Shown: positions 1 through 9,620, counted from the stretch's first letter. The stretch is 64,000 nt of DNA from Halochromatium glycolicum (GCF_016584085.1 NZ_NRSJ01000014.1:1-64000), one strand, 5' to 3'. Program-made: numbers and translations. The notes: a model not told the origin generated them from the sequence alone.

Positions 1-70
1 CGCGCAGCAGTCCCGCGACGCTGAGGTGCTGGCGTGAGAACGGACCACTCATCAATACCTGCCTCGCAGC

Positions 71-1507
71 TTGAGAAGGTCGTGGCAGTATACTGATTCG
101 GCTTCAAAAGTTTACGAAAGATTTTTTTCGGCTCAAAGCCAACTTATTGTTTCTAAAGCAGATATTTTTGCGGCGGGAATTGCTGACGAGCAGGTGCGCA
201 ACCGCTACCCGGAGCTGTTCCGGCAACAGGCCGAGGAGATCGACCTGGAGCCGCGCATCGTCACCTACCTGGTCTCCCAGCTCAGCCACTACGACTTCCT
301 GGGCTCATCCGTCGATGTCAAAGGGGAAGCCTACGAGGCCATCGTCGGCAAGAATCTGCAAGGCACCCGCGGCGAGTTCTTCACCCCGCGCAACGCGGTC
401 AAGATGGCCGTGAAGATGCTGGACCCGAAGCCCGGCATGAAGTGCATCGACCCCGCTTGCGGCACCGGCGGGTTCATCGTGGTCATGCTGGGCTACATCG
501 GCGAGCAGATTCGCCGCGCCATCGCCGCCGAAGGTCTGACCGGCACCGAGGCCGAGCGCGCATTCCGCCACCGCATGCGCCTGGTATCGCAGGACATCTA
601 CGGGCTCGACATCAACCCGAACCTGGTGCGCGTCGCCCGGATGAACATGGTCATGAACAACGATGGCCAGGGCGGCGTGACGCACCTGAACGGCCTGGAG
701 CCGGACCCACGGCGGTGGAACCTGCCTGACGGGGAGCTGAAGCGCTACCAGGCGGACGGCTCCGAGATGACGTACAAGATCCGCGACTTCTTCACCGAGG
801 CCCTGGAAGAAGGGAGCTTCGACATCGTCGCCACCAACCCGCCCTTCGGCACCAAGATCAAGATCGACGACGAAGACCTGTTGACCGAGTACACCGGGCT
901 CGGCTTCCGCTGGGCCTACGACGAAGACCGCGGCTTCTGGTCCCAGTCCAGCAAGCTGCAAAAGAAGATCGCACCGGAGATCCTGTTCATCGAGCGCGTG
1001 GTGCGGCTGCTCAAGCCCGGCACCGGTCGCGCCTGCATCGTCCTGCCCAACGGCATCCTCGGCAACCCGGATGATGAGTACATCCGCCAGTGGCTGCTCA
1101 AGGAGTGCCAGATCCTGGCCCTGGTGGCCATGCCCGTGGAGCTGTTCCTGCCCAAGGTCGGCATCCAGACGCACCTGATCTTCCTGCGCCGCAAGAGCAC
1201 CGACGAGATGAACCGTGAGGCCCGCACCCGCAAGCCCGCGGACTACGACATCTTCATGGCCATCGCCAAGAAGGTCGGCAAGGACCGCCGCGACAACCCC
1301 CTCTACAAGCGCGACCCGGACGGCACCGAGCTGACCCAGTTCCGCGACTTCGAAGGCCGCGACCTGCATGAGGAATCGAAGGCCGCGACGGTCTATGACT
1401 TCCTGCCCGAGGTGGACGAGTACGGCCGGATGCGCGACGACGACCTGCCCTTCATCGCGGCGGAGTATCACAAGTTTTTGGCGGAGCGCGGCGGTCATGT
1501 CGAGTGA
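71..1507 (+). CDS. Type I-like N6-adenine DNA methylase (M subunit), 5' end probably truncated
   Basis: This is predicted to methylate adenine in DNA with S-adenosylmethionine, guided by the specificity protein encoded next. Motif I (DPACGTGGF) lies near residue 127 and the N6-adenine motif IV (NPPFG) near residue 255, with the family block GEFFTPRN just before motif I. The product is 478 residues. Relatives of this type usually carry well over 100 more residues before the conserved block that here begins near residue 43 (RYPELF). The first 40 codons are AT-rich, use a TTG start with no convincing ribosome site, and an in-frame stop lies at 35-37. The original 5' end therefore seems lost or replaced. 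The last 11 bases overlap the S gene. Methylase identity is secure; the start is not. Confidence 0.85.
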   Translation: MRRSWQYTDSASKVYERFFSAQSQLIVSKADIFAAGIADEQVRNRYPELFRQQAEEIDLEPRIVTYLVSQLSHYDFLGSSVDVKGEAYEAIVGKNLQGTRGEFFTPRNAVKMAVKMLDPKPGMKCIDPACGTGGFIVVMLGYIGEQIRRAIAAEGLTGTEAERAFRHRMRLVSQDIYGLDINPNLVRVARMNMVMNNDGQGGVTHLNGLEPDPRRWNLPDGELKRYQADGSEMTYKIRDFFTEALEEGSFDIVATNPPFGTKIKIDDEDLLTEYTGLGFRWAYDEDRGFWSQSSKLQKKIAPEILFIERVVRLLKPGTGRACIVLPNGILGNPDDEYIRQWLLKECQILALVAMPVELFLPKVGIQTHLIFLRRKSTDEMNREARTRKPADYDIFMAIAKKVGKDRRDNPLYKRDPDGTELTQFRDFEGRDLHEESKAATVYDFLPEVDEYGRMRDDDLPFIAAEYHKFLAERGGHVE

Positions 1508-2996
1508 GCCGGCCCTTGGGCGTGCCTTTGCTGGCTTGGGCGGGCTCTGCAAGGCGGAGGTCTGGCCGCTGGGGGTCGGGAAGGTGCGGGAGCGGCCGAG
1601 CCGGATGGAGGCGATCTACTACGGCTCCGACGGCTATCAGGCGCTGGAGGCGCTGCGCAACTCTCATCTCGAAACCTGTCGACTCGGGGAGCTTACGGCA
1701 GTGGTCTGGCCCGGCGTCTTCGCCCGCAGATTCGTTCCGGACCCGGAGCGCGGAGTACCATTTCTGTCCACCTCGGCGATGATGGAGGCGAAGCCGAAGG
1801 CGAAACAATTCCTGTCCATTAAGAACACCCGGAATCTCAGTGCCTATCTGGTGCGGGAAGGCACCATCCTAGTCTCGCGATCCGGCACTGTCGGCAATGT
1901 TGCTCTTGTGACCAAAGACCTAGCGGGTCACGCAGTGAGCGAGGATGCCCTACGCGTGCACGTCCGTGACCCCGTGGATCTCGGGGCTGTCTATTGCTAT
2001 CTCCAAAGCGCACTGGGCCAGTTCCTCCTCAAGCGCAGCCAGACCGGCTCCGTGGTACGGCATCTGTACGAGGCCGATGTCGCCAACCTGCCGATCCCCA
2101 AGCTGCCGCTGGAGCTGCGCCGCGACCTGACCGAGCGCATCCGCAAGGTCAGCGCGCTGCGGGTCGAGGCCAATCGGTTGCTGGATGAGGCCGAGCGGAT
2201 GGTGCAGGAGCAGCTTGGTCTGCCGCCGACCGATACATTTATGAAGAATGCCTCGTCGCATGAACCTGCGACCTTCGCCGTCGGCGCCATGGACAGGGTC
2301 ATCAAGAAAACCGAGTACGGTCAAGTCCGCCTAGACGCAACCGTTCATGAACCGTCGGTCAACGCTTTGCGAAAGTTCTTGCTAGCTGAGGGAGGGATGC
2401 GGCTCGGTGATCTACTGTCTGATGTGCGCAACTCGAATCTGCGCAAGCGACTTTACGTGGATGATCCCGAGAATGGCGTACCGCTGATGGGCGGCAAGCA
2501 AATAACGCGTATCAGGCCCAGTGATCTGAAGTACCTTTCTTCGCTGCACACACGGGGGTTGAAGAACGAGCGGGTGAGCGAAGGCTGGACCTTGGTCACC
2601 TGTGGCGGCACCGTCGGTAGAACCTTGCTGGTGCATCGAAACTACAACAACTGGGTCATGTCGCAGCACGTCATGCGACTGATACCCAATCAGGCCAAAG
2701 TGCATCCGGGCTTCATTACCGGTTTTCTGTCTTCTGCATACGGTCAGGCGCAGCTTGACCAGATGAGCTACGGCTCTGTGCAGAAGGAGCTTCGAGACCT
2801 GCATTTTCGAGACGTGATCGTTGGATTACCAACGGACAGAGGATTTTCCATTCACGAGACGGTCGTGGCCGCGTTCGATAGGCGCGCCGATGCCCTCTCT
2901 ATCGAGAACGATGCCTTCGCCGCGTTCATTTCCACTTTGGAAGAAGGCTCGACAGAATCGATGCGGTCGGTAAAGACCGGGGGTAACAGCGCATGA
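1497..2996 (+). CDS. Type I-like DNA specificity subunit (S)
   Basis: A 499-residue HsdS-like protein that should choose the DNA sequence recognised by the methylase and partners. It has the usual two-repeat layout. Target-recognition half 1 covers about residues 60-240 (including SGTVGNVALV and a run ending in NLPIPKLP). A helical spacer follows around 205-240. Half 2 covers about 300-480 (GGTVGRTLLV, then VIVGLP). The ATG at 1497 is chosen because it gives an 11-base overlap with the methylase gene; the reading frame stays open further upstream but only as a shadow. The stop overlaps the next gene as ATGA. Base composition in 1790-2000 and 2240-2960 is less GC-rich than the flanks, as is common for exchangeable S genes. 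Confidence 0.85.
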   Translation: MSSEPALGRAFAGLGGLCKAEVWPLGVGKVRERPSRMEAIYYGSDGYQALEALRNSHLETCRLGELTAVVWPGVFARRFVPDPERGVPFLSTSAMMEAKPKAKQFLSIKNTRNLSAYLVREGTILVSRSGTVGNVALVTKDLAGHAVSEDALRVHVRDPVDLGAVYCYLQSALGQFLLKRSQTGSVVRHLYEADVANLPIPKLPLELRRDLTERIRKVSALRVEANRLLDEAERMVQEQLGLPPTDTFMKNASSHEPATFAVGAMDRVIKKTEYGQVRLDATVHEPSVNALRKFLLAEGGMRLGDLLSDVRNSNLRKRLYVDDPENGVPLMGGKQITRIRPSDLKYLSSLHTRGLKNERVSEGWTLVTCGGTVGRTLLVHRNYNNWVMSQHVMRLIPNQAKVHPGFITGFLSSAYGQAQLDQMSYGSVQKELRDLHFRDVIVGLPTDRGFSIHETVVAAFDRRADALSIENDAFAAFISTLEEGSTESMRSVKTGGNSA

Positions 2997-5900
2997 GCAA
3001 CGCAAGCCAAACTGCGCTCTTCAAACTCCCCGACTCCGCCCTCGACGCCGAATACGTCGCCGCCCTCGCCGACCCGCTGAAAGCATTCCTGCTCAAGAAG
3101 GGCGCCGGTCACTGTCAGCGCATGGACTATCTGCCGCGGCGGGTGATGTCAGGCCTGGCCGAGCGACTGCACGCGGACGCGGACCTGACGACGCCGGGCA
3201 TCGCAGTGCGGATGGTCACGGACCAGCCGACCAGCGACCCCTGGATGGTCAGCGGCAGCGGTGCCGTGAAGCTGCGCGAGGACGCCACCTACGGCCGGAT
3301 CAAGGTCTTCTGCGCGCTGTTCCCGGCCGGCATCCGTCTGGCGGAGGAGGACTCGCTCAACATCGCCACCTTCAAGACCGACGACGCCGAGAGCTTCGAT
3401 GCCGAGCGCATCCTGTCGCAGCATCTGAACGGCAAGGTCAGCAATCTGCCGCCGGACGAGCGCGCGACCCTGAACAAGGTGCTCTTCGATCCCGAGATCC
3501 GCGGCCGCTCGGTCCGTCAGCGGCTGCGCTATGTGCTGTCGGTGCTCGGGCAGGCCGAGGCGAGCGCGCGCCCTGTGGATTGGGAGATCGCCGGCGCTTA
3601 CCTGTATGAGCTGGGGCTGATCCCGGACCTGGAGCTGTCGGACAGCGTGCTGGCCCAGAAGCTGGCGCGCAACGCCCGGTGCATGGCGCTGCTCACCGAC
3701 CCGGAGCGCAGCCTCGGCCAGAACGTGGCGCGGCTTGTGCAGGACGCCGAGCTGGACGACGATCAGCGCCGCAAGGAACTGCTGGTGTACCTGGCCGACA
3801 AGCCGATCTTGAAGCCCGAGCATTGGCTGCCACCCATCTGCCACAACCCGACGGTGCGCCGTCGGCTCTCCTTCGACAATTGGACCTTCACCCAGCCGGT
3901 CACTGGGTTGCGCGTGGCGCTGAAGCCGCTGAAGGACCCGAAGAAGGGCAAGGTCGCGGCGGGCCTCAAAGACAAAGGCGGCGAGCTGACCAGCGACGGC
4001 AAGCGCGCCGTCACCATCGGCTGGACCGTATCACCGGCCAACCACGAGGACCTCGGGCGCTTCGCCGTCACCGTGGTGCGCAAGTCGCAGGACGAGGGCG
4101 ACGTGGATGTGATCCCAACCCAGAGTGTCTCCGCCAAGCGCAAGTCGTTCAAGGTACCCATCGACCAGCACAATCTCGGCGACGACGAGCAGTGCGTTGC
4201 CGTCATCCGCATCCAGGCGTTGACCAAGAAGGGGCTGCCCTTCGAAGACGCGTCGGACGAGACCGAGGCGTTCTGGATCGAGGTCGGCGACGAGATCGAT
4301 GACACGCCCGCGGAGCGCAGCACGCGCATCCGCCACCTGGACGAGATCGGCTTTCTGGCCATGGTCAGATCCGGCAAGCGCTATGACGTGCGCAGCGCCG
4401 CGTGGGACCTGAAGCGGGAGCATGTCTACTCCGTGCGGCTCACCAACAACAGCCGCGGCGACCTGGTGCTGACCCCCCTGCTGTTGGAGCTGGAGCGGCG
4501 CATCCTGGCGGAGCCCGGCAGCCTCGGCATGCTGGAGGCCGACTTGACCAATCGGCGCAAGGGGGAGGCATCCGACTTTACTGCCCATGCGCCGTCGCCG
4601 GCGGTGACCCGCGATGCGAACGCCTTCTTCAAGGCGCGGGAGACCTTGTTCACCGCGGTTCGAGACCTGTCCGATGGGCGCGGGGTCATCGAGATCGCGG
4701 ACTTGCACGATCTGCGTCAGGAGGTGCTTGGGTACGTCGATGCCTACCTGGCCCTGCTGCGGCTGCTGTTGGATCGCATCCGCCACGCGGGGTCACCGAG
4801 CGCCGTGAATACGGCCCTGGCGGACCATGCCGATGTGCTCCGCATCGACAACGTCCATCTGCGGCTCGGCCCCCAGGACAGCCCCATCGAGGTGGTGCTG
4901 CTGGCACCGACCCATCCGCTGCGGGTGCTGTGGCTGTTCCAGTACCAGACGCTGCTGCGGGAGTGGATGCGGCAGATGGAGGGGATGGACCCCAAGCAGA
5001 TCGGCGTGCTGATGGACGAGGATGTGCTGGAGAAGCTGACCTCGCTGAATCTACCGAATGCGCTGGCCTGGCGCCAGGATCGCGCCTTCGTCAACACCGA
5101 TAACCTGGGTCTGTTCTGGGGCATCTATCCGGATGGTGAGCTGGCCGACCTGCGCACGGCCGTGAACGCGGCCTTGCAGGCCGTTGGTGCCCGCTCCAGC
5201 GGCGGCGAGGTGTCCACGGTGACGCCGCGCCAGATCGCGGACAAGATGCTGCGCTACCTGGCCCACCATCCGTACGTGCAGACCCTCAAGGTCAACGTCA
5301 TCAACCCGGGGGACGGGCGGCTGCTGCTGGAGGCGATCAAGCTGGTCCTGAACAACGAGCTGTACGCGGACCTGGACTTCGACATCAAGTTCTTCTCGCC
5401 GGAGGACACGCCGCACCCATTGGTGGGCTCCGCCTTCGACGACCTGATGACGCAGAAGACACGGGAAGACTGGATCTCCGGGCAGACCCTGTCCGATGTG
5501 GAAGAGCGGCTGCTGAGCCCGAACGAGAACCCGCTGTTCCCGAAGCTGATCTATGGCAAGTACCGGACCGCTGATCTGCGCCAGGAGGAGAGCAAACGCT
5601 TCGAGGCTCACCTGACACTGGTCATCGACTTCTTCAGCACGACGCTTGCCAGTCGCTCCTATCACGGGAGCAACGGTAGCTCGTCGCTGTACAACCTGCT
5701 GGCTGAGTATCTGACCGACTACACCTCGGGCAAGACTACGGCGACCTGGTCCCGGATGATCGTGCCGAACCGCTGCCCGGACCTGACCAGCGACGGCAAC
5801 ACGCAACGGCTGTTCGACACGCAGGTCGGCCTGTCGCACGCGGCGGCATCCTTGTTCGACTGGGGCGACGCCGGTCAGCACTACCTGGCGGTGCAGCTTG

Positions 5901-8260
5901 AGCTGACCGAAGACAAGGGCAAGTACCACCTGACGATGCTGGAGCGGGTGCACCAGGCGTCCGACTGGGTCTTCACCATCGACCGCAACTTCGGCATCGA
6001 GTATTTCGACGACCCGATCAAGGGGCCGGGCAAGGTCGGCGGCGGTTACCTGATCGACTACACCCCGGAGTTCCTGGACGGGGTCGCGCACCGGCTCATC
6101 ATTTCCACCTTTCACCAGCAGGAGATCGAGAGCATCCTGCGCAACGGCTTCCTGGAGATGCTGGGCATCGACCCGGACCAGGAAGGCGAGACCATCGACA
6201 GCGCCAAGGTCGCAGAGGTGCTGACGCTGCTGAAGTCCGTCTCCGGGCGGCTGGCGCTGAAGCTCATCAACAACCCCACCCAAGCCCAGGAGGTGATCGG
6301 GCTGGCGCTGACGCGGCTTGCGCTGGAGCGCGACGGCAGGCTCCGGGGCGCCGTGCTGATCCCGGTCGACAGCCACATGGAGCTGTTCCACCTGAGCCAG
6401 AAGGAGCTGGTCAACGCGGACCTGACGCTGAAGCGCACGGACCTGATGCTGGCACGGCTCTCCGAGCGTGCACTGCATCTGGATCTGATCGAGGTGAAGA
6501 ACCGCAAGGCGGGGTCGCCCGCCCAGTTGCTCGAGCTGCACGAGGCAATCCGCGAGAAGAATCACAACACCGAGCAGCATTTCCGCCGCAACTTCCTCGG
6601 CGGCGAGGAGCCCAGGCTGGATGCGGCCATCAAGCACAAGGAGCTGGCGAACATTCTGCGCTTCTACTTCGAGCGAGCCGTTCGCTACGGACTCTTCGCC
6701 GATGGCGCGCCGACGGCGGACGATCACGCGGCGTTTCAGCGCGCGCTGGAGTCGGTGGAGGCCGGTGTTGCCGAGGTGAGCTTCGGGCATGAGGGGTTCA
6801 TCTTCAACGGCAGCTCGTACGCAACCGTTGAGGACAAGGTTGTTCACGAGAACCGCATCCAGACCTTCGGGCGTGCCGGTATCGCCGAGCTGCTGGGGAT
6901 CGGGACCGATGACGGTGGCGAGGATGGAAGCACGCCGCCGGCCGACGATGGTTCGGCTCCGCATGGCGGCGAAGACGGCGCAACTCAGCAGCGGGGCAAA
7001 CCAGGCTCTGAGGGCGCTAGGCCACGCGTTTCAGGCGCAACACCGGACGGTGCTCAGTCGGACGGTACTCAGTCGGGCGGGGACCCCGGCGCCCCCGGGA
7101 CGGGAGGACAGGAAGAACAGCCAGCGGAGCAAGCCAAGCCATCCGATGAGCCGGTACGGGTGTTGCTCGGCAATGATCGCGTCACGCAGGCCGCCGTGCA
7201 CTGGGACCCGCACACCTCTGTGCCAACGCGGCTGCTGAACCAGCACCTGCTGATCGTCGGCAAGAGCGGCTCAGGCAAGAGCGAAACGACCAAGAGTCTG
7301 CTGTACGAGCTGGACCGCCGAGGCGTGCCCTCGATCATCTTCGACTTCCAGGGGGAGTACGCTTCGGGCGAGTTCGCCGAGGCCGTCCAGCCCCAGGTGT
7401 TCGATGTCATGGAGGGTCTGCCGATCAACCCCTTCGAGGTCCCCGTAGACCCCCGCACCGGAGAGCGCCGCCGCCCGGTGGAGATGGTGTTCCGCCTCGC
7501 GGATACCCTGAATGCGGTCTTCGCCGGCTCCGGCGACATCCAGCTCGGCAAGCTGCGGGAGGCGATCCAGGAGTGTTACGAACAGGCCGGGTTCGACATG
7601 AAGACCCCAGCGCCTGCCGACAAGGAGCCGCCGACGCTGGAGATGCTGGAGGCGGTGCTGGACCAATGGTCCGAGAAGGGCGGACAGATCAAGAACCTTC
7701 AGGTCCGGCTGCAACCGCTCTTCATGAGCGGCATCTTCGACCAGGGCAAGGCGGGGTTCAGCTTCGACGACTTGTTCAAGCGCACCACCGTTATCCTGCT
7801 GACGGCCGGCATCAAGGACCTGATGCTGGCGGCCTCGCGCTTCCTGCTGGAGAAGCTCTACGGCGCGATGATGATGCAGGGCATGTCCAAGTCCCTGCGG
7901 CTGATGGTCTGCGTTGACGAGGCCCATAAGCTCTGCAACGACCCCAAGATTACGGACCTAGCCAAGGAAGCCCGCAAGTACGGGCTCGGGCTGATCCTGT
8001 CCTCGCAGGAGACGCGGGACTTCCACCCGTCGATCTTCGCCAACGCCGGCACCCAGATCGTGCTCGCGCTGGAGGACTCCGACGCCAGCATCATGGCCAA
8101 GGTCTACGCCCAGGAGAAGAAGGACCAAGGCATGCTGAAGAGCCTGATCATCGGACAACCCAGCGGCGTCGGACTGATTCGGTCGACGCATTTCGTGCCT
8201 TACTCGCAGGTCGAGATACTTTCGTTCTTTGAGCGCATCCAGCAGGCTGAGAAAGTCTAG
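2993..8260 (+). CDS. Giant PD-(D/E)XK-like / HerA-FtsK ATPase protein (DptH-like)
   Basis: A 1755-residue protein, likely the effector or motor of the module. The C-terminal third is a HerA/FtsK-type ATPase: Walker A GKSGSGKS at residues 1423-1430, Walker B with VDEAH at about 1641-1645, and a sensor-like SSQET downstream. Before it, about residues 1310-1395 form a Gly/Asp/Ser/Pro-rich linker. Further upstream D1150 is followed 17 residues later by E1167-V-K1169, the spacing of a PD-(D/E)XK nuclease core. The first 1100 residues show no domain I can name. Length and the C-terminal ATPase resemble DptH of phosphorothioate-dependent restriction, but no dnd or dpt partner is visible. It is translationally coupled to S (ATGA overlap), and no HsdR is present. 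The ATPase call is secure; the nuclease call is inference. Confidence 0.75.
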   Translation: MSNASQTALFKLPDSALDAEYVAALADPLKAFLLKKGAGHCQRMDYLPRRVMSGLAERLHADADLTTPGIAVRMVTDQPTSDPWMVSGSGAVKLREDATYGRIKVFCALFPAGIRLAEEDSLNIATFKTDDAESFDAERILSQHLNGKVSNLPPDERATLNKVLFDPEIRGRSVRQRLRYVLSVLGQAEASARPVDWEIAGAYLYELGLIPDLELSDSVLAQKLARNARCMALLTDPERSLGQNVARLVQDAELDDDQRRKELLVYLADKPILKPEHWLPPICHNPTVRRRLSFDNWTFTQPVTGLRVALKPLKDPKKGKVAAGLKDKGGELTSDGKRAVTIGWTVSPANHEDLGRFAVTVVRKSQDEGDVDVIPTQSVSAKRKSFKVPIDQHNLGDDEQCVAVIRIQALTKKGLPFEDASDETEAFWIEVGDEIDDTPAERSTRIRHLDEIGFLAMVRSGKRYDVRSAAWDLKREHVYSVRLTNNSRGDLVLTPLLLELERRILAEPGSLGMLEADLTNRRKGEASDFTAHAPSPAVTRDANAFFKARETLFTAVRDLSDGRGVIEIADLHDLRQEVLGYVDAYLALLRLLLDRIRHAGSPSAVNTALADHADVLRIDNVHLRLGPQDSPIEVVLLAPTHPLRVLWLFQYQTLLREWMRQMEGMDPKQIGVLMDEDVLEKLTSLNLPNALAWRQDRAFVNTDNLGLFWGIYPDGELADLRTAVNAALQAVGARSSGGEVSTVTPRQIADKMLRYLAHHPYVQTLKVNVINPGDGRLLLEAIKLVLNNELYADLDFDIKFFSPEDTPHPLVGSAFDDLMTQKTREDWISGQTLSDVEERLLSPNENPLFPKLIYGKYRTADLRQEESKRFEAHLTLVIDFFSTTLASRSYHGSNGSSSLYNLLAEYLTDYTSGKTTATWSRMIVPNRCPDLTSDGNTQRLFDTQVGLSHAAASLFDWGDAGQHYLAVQLELTEDKGKYHLTMLERVHQASDWVFTIDRNFGIEYFDDPIKGPGKVGGGYLIDYTPEFLDGVAHRLIISTFHQQEIESILRNGFLEMLGIDPDQEGETIDSAKVAEVLTLLKSVSGRLALKLINNPTQAQEVIGLALTRLALERDGRLRGAVLIPVDSHMELFHLSQKELVNADLTLKRTDLMLARLSERALHLDLIEVKNRKAGSPAQLLELHEAIREKNHNTEQHFRRNFLGGEEPRLDAAIKHKELANILRFYFERAVRYGLFADGAPTADDHAAFQRALESVEAGVAEVSFGHEGFIFNGSSYATVEDKVVHENRIQTFGRAGIAELLGIGTDDGGEDGSTPPADDGSAPHGGEDGATQQRGKPGSEGARPRVSGATPDGAQSDGTQSGGDPGAPGTGGQEEQPAEQAKPSDEPVRVLLGNDRVTQAAVHWDPHTSVPTRLLNQHLLIVGKSGSGKSETTKSLLYELDRRGVPSIIFDFQGEYASGEFAEAVQPQVFDVMEGLPINPFEVPVDPRTGERRRPVEMVFRLADTLNAVFAGSGDIQLGKLREAIQECYEQAGFDMKTPAPADKEPPTLEMLEAVLDQWSEKGGQIKNLQVRLQPLFMSGIFDQGKAGFSFDDLFKRTTVILLTAGIKDLMLAASRFLLEKLYGAMMMQGMSKSLRLMVCVDEAHKLCNDPKITDLAKEARKYGLGLILSSQETRDFHPSIFANAGTQIVLALEDSDASIMAKVYAQEKKDQGMLKSLIIGQPSGVGLIRSTHFVPYSQVEILSFFERIQQAEKV

Positions 8261-9254
8261 GTACCGTCCTTTGCCAGTATCACCGTTGCGACTGCCGAAG
8301 TTCCTGACCGCCAGAAGCCCAGTGGAGACCCTGGCTACCTACCGGCGTTTGGCAGAGGCCGAGGGGGACATCGTCGAGTTGGATGTTCGCGGAACCGAGT
8401 TCGTCGATCCTTTCGGCATGACCTTGCTGGGGGAGGGCCTTCTTCAACTTACGGATTTCGAACAGAGTGTCCGTGTCATTGGACTGGATCAGCAGACCGG
8501 CGCCTATCTGCACCGGATGGATGTTTTTGATCACGTTGAACTGGTGGACAGTCCTCTGCCACCAGGGCGGCGCCGTGACCGCCGTGATGCGCTTTCGGAG
8601 CTGAAGCGGATCGATGGCGAGGAGGAGGCTGAAGCAGTCGCGAGTAGTCTCGCGGAGGCGCTTATCGGCACTCGAGCCCAAGGCCGGCCGCCGAAGCAAG
8701 ACTCGATGCACGCAGACGAGCACGAGCACCAGATGGGTATCATCCAGTATGTTCTGTCGGAGCTGCTGAGCAACGCCCTGAGTCATGCACAGAGGCACGG
8801 GTTTCGGAGCAGAGCACGAGTTTGGACTGCCGCGCAGTATTACCCGTCCAGTGACAAGGTCAGATTAGCTGTTGCGGACACGGGCTGCGGCTTGCTCGCT
8901 ACATTGAGGGGACACCCGCTGCTCGAAGCAGAGACCCATTTTGCCGCGATCTCCGCGGCGCTTCAGCCGAGAGTCAGCTGTAATCGAAATCTGGGCGTGC
9001 GAGCTGACACCGTCAACCAGGGCATCGGCCTGACAACCGTGCACCGGATCATCGATCGCAGCAGTGGAGACATGCTGGTGGTGACGGGGGACGCCTATCA
9101 GCGCCAGCGAGGTGGTGGGATGCTGCGGGATAATGCGGCGTGGCAAGGTGTCGCGACCGCGGTCGAGATGCGGCGTGAGGCCTTGCGCAGTCTTCGGGTT
9201 CCAGAACTGTTGCCGCTGGGCGATGCGGTGCCGCCGGAACTTCGGTTCGAGTAG
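8229..9254 (+). CDS. STAS-domain / GHKL-ATPase fusion protein
   Basis: A 341-residue protein that joins the two halves of a partner-switching pair. Residues about 20-105 look like a STAS domain (alternating strand/helix pattern, with DVRGTEFVDPFG). Residues about 165-300 are a GHKL/HATPase fold with an N box (ELLSNALSHA, near 177), a G1 box (ADTGCG, near 216) and a G2-like GIGLTTVH near 265. Such ATPases act as anti-sigma kinases or as ligand-gated switches. The TTG start at 8229 overlaps the preceding gene by 32 bases; a later TTG at 8286 would still keep the STAS domain. Its place in the operon suggests control or sensing for the methylase/ATPase module. The domains are clear, but the role is inferred. 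Confidence 0.7.
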   Translation: MSASSRLRKSRYRPLPVSPLRLPKFLTARSPVETLATYRRLAEAEGDIVELDVRGTEFVDPFGMTLLGEGLLQLTDFEQSVRVIGLDQQTGAYLHRMDVFDHVELVDSPLPPGRRRDRRDALSELKRIDGEEEAEAVASSLAEALIGTRAQGRPPKQDSMHADEHEHQMGIIQYVLSELLSNALSHAQRHGFRSRARVWTAAQYYPSSDKVRLAVADTGCGLLATLRGHPLLEAETHFAAISAALQPRVSCNRNLGVRADTVNQGIGLTTVHRIIDRSSGDMLVVTGDAYQRQRGGGMLRDNAAWQGVATAVEMRREALRSLRVPELLPLGDAVPPELRFE

Positions 9255-9296
9255 CGAGTCTTGCTTTTTGGTTATGAATCGGCAGAGACTGACGAA

Positions 9297-9620
9297 ATGA
9301 ACCCGACCCCAGAACGCCAGCTCGTCCCGCTCCAGCATGCAGCCGAACGCCATTTCTTCGGCATGCGGCACGCCGCTGTGCCGGAGCGGGAACGCATCGA
9401 GGGCTTCCTGTCGGAGGGTTTCGAGGTAGTGATCGACTTCGCTGGAGCCGCAGTCACGCAGTCCTTCGTCGATGAGCTAGTCGGCCGTCTGATACTGGAG
9501 CAAGGGCCGGGCGTGCTCCAGCGCCTCGTCTTCAAAAACTGCACTGACGATACGCGCGCGATCCTGCGCTTCGTCGCCGCCGATCGTTTGGACCAGTACC
9601 TCAAGAACAACACGCATTGA
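9297..9620 (+). CDS. DUF4325-like (STAS-like) small protein
   Basis: A 107-residue protein with the DUF4325 pattern: a buried strand ending in VVIDFAGA, then a TQSFVDEL segment and a late strand RLVFKNC. DUF4325 is a STAS-like domain of unknown function that often accompanies a GHKL ATPase. The ATG at 9297 was chosen; an upstream in-frame TTG at 9261 would add 12 residues. It starts 42 bases after the STAS/GHKL gene and ends the operon. The obvious inference is that it binds the GHKL ATPase encoded just before it, as anti-anti-sigma factors bind theirs. It is too short to be catalytic. Confidence 0.65.
   Translation: MNPTPERQLVPLQHAAERHFFGMRHAAVPERERIEGFLSEGFEVVIDFAGAAVTQSFVDELVGRLILEQGPGVLQRLVFKNCTDDTRAILRFVAADRLDQYLKNNTH

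Noticed and set aside
305..1552. 415-residue minus-strand frame over the methylase
   Set aside because: Shadow frame; the plus strand has methylase motifs I and IV.
5051..6964. 637-residue open frame on the minus strand
   Set aside because: It is an antisense shadow of the giant ATPase gene. Composition is Leu/Arg/Val/Gln-rich with no motif, and the plus-strand frame is motif-bearing and coupled to its neighbours.
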